21,625 bases of DNA, taken from contig MGOA01000067.1 of the NCBI GenBank assembly GCA_001796965.1, forward strand, positions 1 through 21,625, written 5' to 3'. The notes below the pieces were generated by a model. The model made no database searches, was not told where the DNA came from, and worked only from the letters and a program-made list of their open reading frames with translations. This document shows, piece after piece, positions 8,328 through 13,938 of this stretch. The DNA is from Chloroflexi bacterium RBG_16_64_43 (GTDB lineage: Bacteria; Chloroflexota; Anaerolineae; Anaerolineales; RBG-16-64-43). Position 1 is the stretch's first letter. Each line of letters starts with the position of its first letter. A program made the translations under genes and the position numbers.

Positions 8328-8687
8328 CTATCTCCTGTAGCCGCGCAGATTGCTCTCGTGGGCCTCGACATCATAACGACCACGCTTCACCGGCTGGACC
8401 AGCCCGTAAAGCAGTGTGAAAACTGCGCCGCCTAAGAACAGCGCAATGAGCGCCACGCCAATCCTCAAGCCGAGGAAGGGTGAGGCCGCGGGCCAGGCTA
8501 GCTCGGGCGGCAGGTACACCCAATGGCGGACTTCATTCTCGAGGATGAACCAATCCGCGCCCAGATACCCGGCGACTCCCATGACGATAGCGAACCCAAA
8601 TCCGAGGATATTCCACAGAATCTCAATGGGCTTGCGGGCCGAACGCGATTCGCCGTCCCGGGTGTGGTAGCGTTGCGAATCCGACAT
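8328..8687 (-). CDS. Two-helix membrane protein A, unknown family, paralogue of protein B
   Basis: 119 aa. Two hydrophobic segments at about 22-46 and 72-96 are joined by a loop with HWVYLPPELAWP (55-66). The C-terminus holds FTLLYGLVQPVKRGRYD. Basic residues at both ends suggest cytoplasmic termini and an outside loop (positive-inside rule). It aligns along its length with the gene at 8819-9178: the same 119-aa length, the same YLPPELAWP loop and the same YGL.xPVKxGxYD tail. No heme, Fe-S or transport motif is seen and I do not recognise the family. GAGGAGG at 8693-8699 lies 5 nt before the ATG, a strong ribosome binding site, and the codon style matches the neighbours. Its position between Mo hydroxylase subunits suggests an anchoring or partner role; this is inference. 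Confidence 0.85.
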   Translation of the reverse strand: MSDSQRYHTRDGESRSARKPIEILWNILGFGFAIVMGVAGYLGADWFILENEVRHWVYLPPELAWPAASPFLGLRIGVALIALFLGGAVFTLLYGLVQPVKRGRYDVEAHESNLRGYRR

Positions 8688-8818
8688 AGTGTCCTCCTCG
8701 ACCAGCGAATGACGGTGCGGCTTCTCGCCGTCGGCAGCCGCCGGCCGGGCTCAAAGAGTAATTGCGGGCCACGCCTCGAACATCGGCTCGCGCCGAGACG
8801 CGCGCACCCACTGGATGA

Positions 8819-9178
8819 TCAGCGCCACTTCTTGATCTTGGGCAGACGATCTTTCATGTCCGGCGAGTCGTACTTGCCCGGCTTCACCGGCCAGATCAGA
8901 CCGTACACGGAGGTAAAGAGCGCGGTGCCGATGAGTAGAGAGAGGGCTGCGATGGCCAGCTTGACCAAGAGGTACGGGGCGAACGGCGGCCAAGCCAGCT
9001 CCGGCGGGAGATAGACGTAGTGCCGCTGGAAATTCAACTGAAGCAGGTACTCAGCCAGCAAGTACCCGAGCGCCGGCAAGCCCACCACCAGCACGCAGCC
9101 CACGCTGATCCACGTGGGATGCGGCTCTCCACGCCGTGTGTTCTCACCCGGAAGCCTGATATGGTATGAGCCGCTCAT
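8819..9178 (-). CDS. Two-helix membrane protein B, unknown family, paralogue of protein A
   Basis: 119 aa from the ATG at 9178, which overlaps the stop of the FAD-[2Fe-2S] gene (ATGA). The frame is open upstream to 9532, but those residues are antisense-like to the Fe-S domain in another frame, and the overlap start gives exactly the same length as paralogue A. Hydrophobic segments lie at about 22-46 and 68-94. The loop carries HYVYLPPELAWP (53-64), and the tail reads FTSVYGLIWPVKPGKYD followed by a Lys/Arg-rich end. Predicted topology is both termini inside, motif loop outside. Translational coupling to an enzyme subunit argues that its product is made together with the hydroxylase. A 131-nt gap with no convincing ORF separates it from A. 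The function is unknown. Confidence 0.85.
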   Translation of the reverse strand: MSGSYHIRLPGENTRRGEPHPTWISVGCVLVVGLPALGYLLAEYLLQLNFQRHYVYLPPELAWPPFAPYLLVKLAIAALSLLIGTALFTSVYGLIWPVKPGKYDSPDMKDRLPKIKKWR

Positions 9179-10140
9179 GCCGAACCTCCTGCGCCCTGGG
9201 CGGCGCGTTCGATGGCATCCAGTATCTTGTAGTAACCGGTGCAACGGCACAAGTTGCCGGCCAACGCCTGGGCCGCCTCGTGCCGCGAGGGGTGTGGGTT
9301 CTCCTCGAGCAGTTTGACTGCCGACATGACGAACCCCGGAGTGCAATACCCACACTGGACCGCGCCCGATTCGACGAATGCCTGCTGAACTGGGTGCAAT
9401 CGCCCCTCCACCGCCAGACCCTCCACCGTCTTGACATCCGCTCGATGCGCACGCGGGGCCGGGACCAGGCAGGCCATCACCGCCACACCGTCCAGGAAGA
9501 CGGTGCATGCGCCGCATTCCCCCTCTGCGCACCCTTCCTTGGTGCCGATCATCTCAAGATCTTCGCGCAACATGCGTAGCAAGCTCTTCTGATTCGCGCC
9601 GCTCACCACAAACTCGCGCCCGTTCACGCGGGTGCGGATCGGCTCAGCGGACTGATGATACTCCATGCGCTCCAATCGTCCGCCCATCGGCCGCGCACTT
9701 CCCCACAAGAGCGATGGCGAGGCAGGCAGCTGGGCTGCAGGCGCCCCGGTAGCCGCGTCACGCAACACCTGTGCCACCGCATGGGTCACCATGGCGCGGC
9801 GGAACTGCGCCGATCCGCGCACATCATCGATCGGACGGGCCTCGTCGGCAGCGATCTCGGCCGCCCGGCGCACAACAGCGTCCTCCAATCGATGGCCCTG
9901 AAGCGCGGTCTCGGCCCGGGGGGCGCGCATCACCACCGGCGCGACAGCGCCCAGAGCGATCCGTGCCGAGAGAACTCGCTCCTGGTCGTCGCACTTCACC
10001 ACGCATGCGGCATTCACGACCGCGATGGCTTGAGCGGCGCGCAACCCGTGCTTGAGAAAGCTGCCGCGTTCGCCCGAGCGCATCGCGTGGAAGCGGATGC
10101 CGACCATCAGCTCATCGGGCGCCATCACCGTCCGGCGCAC
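9175..10140 (-). CDS. C-terminal half of FAD subunit fused to [2Fe-2S] subunit (set 1), downstream of a frameshift
   Basis: 321 codons. Residues 1-130 are the C-terminal part of a CO-dehydrogenase/xanthine-dehydrogenase FAD subunit (APDELMVGIRF; ARIALGAVAPVVMRA; DDVRGSAQFRRAMVTHAV). After a linker at about 131-158 comes a full [2Fe-2S] subunit. Its plant-type cluster motif is C204-C209-C212 plus C224, and the helical-domain cluster is C263/C266 and C298/C300 (VQCGYCTPGF, NLCRCTGYYKI). There is no stop between the two domains, so the fusion is real in sequence. The GTG at 10140 is only where this frame opens. The missing N-terminal half of the FAD domain lies in the overlapping frame at 10125-10643, and one extra base near 10142-10144 would join them. 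The product should carry electrons from the Mo subunit to FAD. It overlaps membrane protein B by 4 nt. Confidence 0.8.
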   Translation of the reverse strand: MRRTVMAPDELMVGIRFHAMRSGERGSFLKHGLRAAQAIAVVNAACVVKCDDQERVLSARIALGAVAPVVMRAPRAETALQGHRLEDAVVRRAAEIAADEARPIDDVRGSAQFRRAMVTHAVAQVLRDAATGAPAAQLPASPSLLWGSARPMGGRLERMEYHQSAEPIRTRVNGREFVVSGANQKSLLRMLREDLEMIGTKEGCAEGECGACTVFLDGVAVMACLVPAPRAHRADVKTVEGLAVEGRLHPVQQAFVESGAVQCGYCTPGFVMSAVKLLEENPHPSRHEAAQALAGNLCRCTGYYKILDAIERAAQGAGGSA

Positions 10141-10643
10141 GCCCTGTAGAAGTCGGCCAACTTCACTACCCGCTCCCCGCGCGCCGAGAGAAGGCGAACC
10201 TCCGCCTCCAAGACCATGAGAGCGGTGATGGTGTCGTTGGCGGGGGAGGCCGTAATCAGGTTGCCGGCAATCGTCCCGCGATTCCGAATCTGGGCTGCCC
10301 CCACCTCAAAGCACGCGCGGGGCAATGGCCAGGCTTGCTCAAGGAGCAGCTTTGAAGCCACACATGCATTATGAGTGACCAGCGGCCCGAGTTCGATTAC
10401 TTCATCGCCCAGGCGATTGATGCGGTCGAGCCCAGGCACGCGGGTCACGTCGATCAGCACGTCCACTCCGCTGCGCACGCCCCGCTCGAGCTCAAGCATC
10501 AGGTCGGTCGCGCCGGCCACGATACGGGCCCGGCTCTGGAATCGATTTAGAGCAGCGACCGCCTCATCCAGCGTGACGGGGCTGAGGTACTCCTTCCACA
10601 TGCCGTTCTTCGTCGACCCTGGTTCCATCATCCTGTCCATCAT
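10125..10643 (-). CDS. N-terminal half of FAD-binding subunit (set 1), interrupted by frameshift
   Basis: About 172 aa ending at a TGA just after LADFYRACAGR. It contains the N-terminal FAD-binding (PCMH-type) half: YLSPVTLDEAVAAL, then ARIVAGATDLMLELERG, then AAQIRNRGTIAGNLITASPA, the second conserved FAD motif. It breaks off where family members read on as F..G.RRTV..PDEL. That sequence is present in the -1 frame, so this and 9175-10140 are one gene of about 489 codons interrupted by one missing base. The start is uncertain: ATGs at 10643, 10640, 10631, 10628 and 10601 are all in frame, and 10601 begins closest to the domain. It lies 43 nt downstream of the WD40 gene. The break may be a sequencing or assembly error or a real lesion. 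Confidence 0.75.
   Translation of the reverse strand: MMDRMMEPGSTKNGMWKEYLSPVTLDEAVAALNRFQSRARIVAGATDLMLELERGVRSGVDVLIDVTRVPGLDRINRLGDEVIELGPLVTHNACVASKLLLEQAWPLPRACFEVGAAQIRNRGTIAGNLITASPANDTITALMVLEAEVRLLSARGERVVKLADFYRACAGR
10142..10144 (-). other. Frameshift point in the FAD-[2Fe-2S] gene
   Basis: The coding strand reads TTC TAC AGG GCG TGC GCC in the upstream frame. One added G in the GGG run gives TTC TAC AGG GGC GTG CGC CGG ACG, that is FYRGVRRT, the continuation expected in this family. The site is a short homopolymer, and no canonical slippery heptamer is present. Confidence 0.8.
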
Positions 10644-10686
10644 AGCGCAGATGCAGTCGCACTCGCAATGGCCCGCAGCGTGGCGG

Positions 10687-12900
10687 CTAACGCACCATCC
10701 ACAAGCGAAGCGTGTCGTCCCAACCACCCGATGCGAGCGACCGCCCGTCGGGGGAGAAGGCGACCGCTTTAACTTCGCTGAAGTGGCCGGACAGGGAGAT
10801 TAACTCACGGCCGTTGGGCACTTCCCACAGACGTACGAAGGAGTCGGATGACCCTGCCGCCAATACCCGTCCATCTGGCGATAGGGCCACCGAGTTCACT
10901 GCGGTCGACCCACCCTGAAGCGTGTTAATCACCGCGAACTCGCGCGTGTCCCACAGCTTGAGCACGCCGTCGGACGCTCCCGTCACGAGCAGAGTGCCGT
11001 CTGGAGAGAAGGCCAGACTGTGAATGAAGGCCGCATGGCCGAACAATGTGGCGCGCAACGTCCAGTCGAACCCGTTCCAGACCCGCGCCGTTTGGTCGCC
11101 CGAACTCGAGACGAGCAATTCACCATTCGGGCTGAACGCCAATCCGTAGACCGGCCCCGGCCCGGTGTCAATCGTCTTCTCCACCTGCCCCTCGGGAAAC
11201 GAGAGAATGAGAATCTGCTCCCATCCGCCAGCCAACAACCGCCTGCCATCGGGGCTGAATGCCAGGCTCCATAGTCCACGCCTTCCGGCTTGGATGGTCG
11301 CGAACTCCTTGCCGGTCCCCGTCTCCCAAACCCGGATCCGTCCGTCTTCCGATGTGGAAGCCACGAGGCCCCCATCGGGCGAGAAGGCCACATCGGAAAT
11401 GCCGCCGGCGTGACCGAACAGCACTTGGGCCAGCCTCCCGTCGGAAGCGCGCCAGATGCGCAGGTAACCATCCCAGGAACCGGTGGCAATGAGTTGCCCG
11501 TTAGGCGAATAGGCGAGGGCCTGCACCGGGCCGGCATCTCCGGCCAGTGCCCCGATGAGAGTTCCATCACTTGCACGCCAGTGTTCGACGTTGCCCTCCA
11601 GGGAGCCTGAGAACAGCGTCTGGCCGTCACGAGCAAAGGCCGCCCCGCGCACGCGGCCCACCGGCCATCTCAGCGTTCGCTCAAGCGACCCCTGCGGAAT
11701 CGCCCACAGGCGCAGTGTCTGATCCTCCGCACCGCTCACCAATCGGCCGGCGCCGCGATCAAATGCCAGCGCGGTCACGCGACCGGTATGCGCCCTCAGT
11801 ACTTGAGGCAGTCCGCGCACCTCCGTCGGCCAGAGCCACACTTCGCCGTTGGAGACACCGGTTGCCAGCCAAAGGCCGTCGGAAGAGTAAGCCAGCGCGG
11901 TAACCGCCGCCGGGTACGAAATGAGCGAGCGCTCCAACCGCCCGTTCCCAACGCTCCAAACGCGCACCGTCTTGTCGTCGGAAGCCGAGGCCACACTGAG
12001 CGAATCGGGGAAGAAGGTGACCGCATTCACCCCGCCCTTGTGTCCCTCAAGCATTTGCGCCAACTCCCCTGTCGCCACTCGCCAGAGCCGGACACGCTTG
12101 TCGTCTGCACCCTGTGCCAGGTAGTTCCCATCAGGCGAGAAATCAAGGCTGGTCACCACGACCTTGGGCGCTTCGAAGCCGAGCAGCAACTCGCCGTCTT
12201 CAACCCTCCACACACGCACCTTCTCCCCCCAGCCGGCCGCCACCAGCGATCCATCCGCGCTCATGGCAACCGCCCGCACGGGGCCGCCAGTCTCGATGAA
12301 GCGCCGCTCCTCGAGCGTGCGGGCGTCGACCACGTACACGCCGAGCGATGTGCCCAGCCCCAGCCACAGGCCGTCTCTCGATAGGACCATATGGTGAATG
12401 GGCCCGCGTCCCCAGCGTCCAACCTCGCGCACGCGGAAGGCATTCGGCGGGGCGATGGTCTCGATCACCGCGGGCAAGGGGGTGAAGTTGAGCGCCGGCA
12501 GTTTCGGCGTCGGCGATGGGGTGCGTGAGGCCGTGGGCGTCTTGCTGGGTGTCGGCGTGAGCGTAAATGTCGGCGTCGCGGTCGCGGTGGCCGTTACGGT
12601 TGGAGTAGGACTGGGAGTCTCCGACGGAAGGGGGGTGGCCGTCTCGGTCGAAGTTGGGCTGGGCGGCGCGGTCTCGCTGGGCGGCCGTGTCTCGGTGGGC
12701 GGGAGAGTCGGAGTGAACGTGGCGATGAGGCTGGCCAACCTCGCGCTCCCGCCGCAGGACGCGACGGCCAGACACAATCCGACGTAGGCAACAACAATCC
12801 CAACGGGCCGCCAGTCGGCTCGCGTCACGCCAGGCCGGGGCCTGTTGGCGGGCGCCGGAGCGGTCCGGCCGGTGTTGGGGTGGACGACAGTGCCGCGCAT
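10687..12900 (-). CDS. Putative lipoprotein with Thr/Pro stalk and 14 WD40 repeats
   Basis: 737 aa. Residues 33-48 are hydrophobic and end in VASC, a plausible lipobox with Cys49. The basic 32-residue lead is long; a GTG at 12828 would give a compact 25-residue lipoprotein signal. Residues 61-140 are a Thr/Pro/Ser stalk. From about 155 to the end I count 14 repeats of the form (A/S)LAFSPDG..LASGS.D..(L/V)R(L/V)W, enough for two seven-bladed propellers. The most canonical blades are the last four, and the first and tenth are degenerate. Such proteins usually act as protein-binding scaffolds on the outer face of the membrane. No kinase or protease domain is fused. It starts 16 nt after the xdhC stop and ends 43 nt before the FAD gene, so it sits inside the hydroxylase operon, which is unexpected for a cytoplasmic enzyme. 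Confidence 0.88.
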   Translation of the reverse strand: MRGTVVHPNTGRTAPAPANRPRPGVTRADWRPVGIVVAYVGLCLAVASCGGSARLASLIATFTPTLPPTETRPPSETAPPSPTSTETATPLPSETPSPTPTVTATATATPTFTLTPTPSKTPTASRTPSPTPKLPALNFTPLPAVIETIAPPNAFRVREVGRWGRGPIHHMVLSRDGLWLGLGTSLGVYVVDARTLEERRFIETGGPVRAVAMSADGSLVAAGWGEKVRVWRVEDGELLLGFEAPKVVVTSLDFSPDGNYLAQGADDKRVRLWRVATGELAQMLEGHKGGVNAVTFFPDSLSVASASDDKTVRVWSVGNGRLERSLISYPAAVTALAYSSDGLWLATGVSNGEVWLWPTEVRGLPQVLRAHTGRVTALAFDRGAGRLVSGAEDQTLRLWAIPQGSLERTLRWPVGRVRGAAFARDGQTLFSGSLEGNVEHWRASDGTLIGALAGDAGPVQALAYSPNGQLIATGSWDGYLRIWRASDGRLAQVLFGHAGGISDVAFSPDGGLVASTSEDGRIRVWETGTGKEFATIQAGRRGLWSLAFSPDGRRLLAGGWEQILILSFPEGQVEKTIDTGPGPVYGLAFSPNGELLVSSSGDQTARVWNGFDWTLRATLFGHAAFIHSLAFSPDGTLLVTGASDGVLKLWDTREFAVINTLQGGSTAVNSVALSPDGRVLAAGSSDSFVRLWEVPNGRELISLSGHFSEVKAVAFSPDGRSLASGGWDDTLRLWMVR
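12481..12720 (-). repeat. Low-complexity Thr/Pro/Ser stalk-encoding tract
   Basis: An imperfect short-period repeat encoding runs such as TPSPTPTVTATATATPTFTL (residues about 61-140 of the WD40 protein). The coding strand is rich in ACC/CCG/ACG-type codons, giving strong strand skew. It is a surface-spacer sequence common in Chloroflexota secreted proteins, prone to length change and to assembly error. Confidence 0.8.
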
Positions 12901-12916
12901 CCGAGCAAACTCATTC

Positions 12917-13723
12917 TCAGCCAGGTTCGCTCATCGAGAGGCCGGTGCCGCCGCGGCGCACCATGATGACCTCCGCCAAGATGCTGACCGCAATCTCCTC
13001 CGGTGTCTCAGCATGCAACTCGAGCCCGATGGGCGAATGCACCCGCGCGATGGTCTCAGCAGGCGTACCGTGCTCTGCTAGAGCCTGGGCGGTAGTAATC
13101 CATCGCCGCCTGGAACCGATCACGCCCACGTACGCGGTGGGCACGGCGAGCAGCGCCGGCAGCCCCTCGACGTCGACATCGACGTTGCGGGTTGCCAGCA
13201 CGACATACGTATCCCGGTCGAGGCTCCAGCGTGACGGAATATCGCGCATCGCGCAGACGAGGTACGCGTCGGCCCCGGGGAGCGCCTCGGGCGTGCACAG
13301 CTCGGCGCGGTCGTCCGACACGACGACAAAGAAGCCGAGCTGCTTGCCGAGGCGCGCCACGGCCCGTCCAACATGGCCCGCCCCGACAACCACCAGGGTG
13401 ACCAGCGGACAGATCGGGTCGATAAAGATGTCGGCGGTTCCGCCACACTGCCCAGGATCGCCCAGGGCGGGGTTGCTCAGTTCATAGTGAACGGTGCGCG
13501 GCTTGCGCTCGCGCAGGGCGTCGGCCGCCTCGGCGCACACCCGGTTTTCCATCTCGCCGCCGCCGACCGTTCCGAGCGTCGAGCCATCTGCATAGACCAG
13601 CATCTTGGCGCCAACGTGGCGCGGAACGGATCCGCTGACCGCAACCACGGTCGCCAGGGCAACCGCGATTCCTTTTTGATCGGCTTCCGCCAAAGCTGCG
13701 AAGAGGCTATCCATGGACTCCAT
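12917..13723 (-). CDS. xdhC: XdhC/CoxI-family molybdenum cofactor insertion protein
   Basis: 268 aa. The N-terminal XdhC/CoxI domain has ATVVAVSGSVPRHVGAKMLV (about 24-43) and GTVGGGEMEN (51-60), followed by a GQCGG loop (91-95). The C-terminal Rossmann domain has VVVGAGHVGRAVARL (about 111-125), YVGVIGSRRR (198-207), and the family ending HSPIGLELHAETPEEIAVSI. XdhC binds Moco, promotes its sulfuration and delivers it to the Mo subunit of xanthine-dehydrogenase-type enzymes. The ATG at 13723 has no clear ribosome binding site. A second ATG at 13714 also overlaps the stop of a 50-aa ORF at 13707-13859, and translation may be coupled to it. XdhC lies between the two hydroxylase sets and could serve both. 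Confidence 0.92.
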   Translation of the reverse strand: MESMDSLFAALAEADQKGIAVALATVVAVSGSVPRHVGAKMLVYADGSTLGTVGGGEMENRVCAEAADALRERKPRTVHYELSNPALGDPGQCGGTADIFIDPICPLVTLVVVGAGHVGRAVARLGKQLGFFVVVSDDRAELCTPEALPGADAYLVCAMRDIPSRWSLDRDTYVVLATRNVDVDVEGLPALLAVPTAYVGVIGSRRRWITTAQALAEHGTPAETIARVHSPIGLELHAETPEEIAVSILAEVIMVRRGGTGLSMSEPG

Positions 13724-13859
13724 TCGGACGCCAGCGGACTTGAGTGGCCCGCAGGGTAAAGATCAAGTATAGCGCCAACGGCTTGCGCACCAGCCCGCGC
13801 CAAGTGCCTCCCAGATACTCATCGTGGGTCTCAAACCGGTCGGCGTGCGGCGCCGCCAT
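13707..13859 (-). CDS. Short ORF upstream of xdhC, unknown 50-aa protein
   Basis: A 50-codon ORF in the largest gap of the minus-strand block. The ATG at 13859 has GGAG 7 nt upstream (13867-13870), the best ribosome binding site in the gap, and an in-frame TGA directly precedes the ATG. The stop at 13707-13709 overlaps the xdhC start region. The peptide begins MAAPHADRFETHDEYLGG, has a basic middle (RGLVRKP), a short hydrophobic stretch LALYLIFTL (about 28-36) and a basic C-terminus. The third codon positions look mostly G/C, as in neighbouring genes. It could be a real small protein or a leader peptide coupling translation to xdhC. I do not recognise a family. Confidence 0.5.
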   Translation of the reverse strand: MAAPHADRFETHDEYLGGTWRGLVRKPLALYLIFTLRATQVRWRPNGVHG

Positions 13860-13866
13860 TCACGTA

Positions 13867-13870
13867 CTCC
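13867..13870 (-). promoter_or_regulatory. Ribosome binding site of the 50-aa ORF
   Basis: GGAG on the minus strand, 7 nt before the ATG at 13859. It is the main reason to treat the short ORF as translated. Confidence 0.45.
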
Positions 13871-13915
13871 GGACCGAGATCGACGAGCACTTCCTGTCTC
13901 GCCCGCATCTCCGCC

Positions 13916-13923
13916 TATATAAT
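13916..13923 (-). promoter_or_regulatory. Possible -10 element in the gap upstream of xdhC
   Basis: A short AT-rich island (minus strand ATTATATA) in otherwise GC-rich DNA, just after the stop of the [2Fe-2S]-Mo gene and about 57 nt before the 50-aa ORF. It could be a -10 for the downstream genes, but no convincing -35 lies 16-18 nt upstream. On the plus strand it reads TATAAT (13918-13923). Confidence 0.2.
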
Positions 13924-13938
13924 GGAAGCGAGGCGCAC

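Noticed and set aside
8688..8818. Small ORF between the two membrane-protein genes
   Set aside because: Open frames there lack a ribosome binding site and run into the known genes in the wrong frame. Nothing convincing besides the ribosome binding site of protein A.
9179..9532. Upstream extension of membrane protein B
   Set aside because: It overlaps the [2Fe-2S] domain in another frame. The ATGA start gives exact length agreement with paralogue A.
10130..10150. Programmed -1 ribosomal frameshift signal
   Set aside because: There is no canonical X XXY YYZ heptamer and no obvious downstream stem-loop was checked reliably by eye. A missing base in a G-run is simpler.
12481..12720. Possible CRISPR-like or tandem-repeat array
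   Set aside because: The repetition is an in-frame Thr/Pro coding tract without uniform repeats or spacers.
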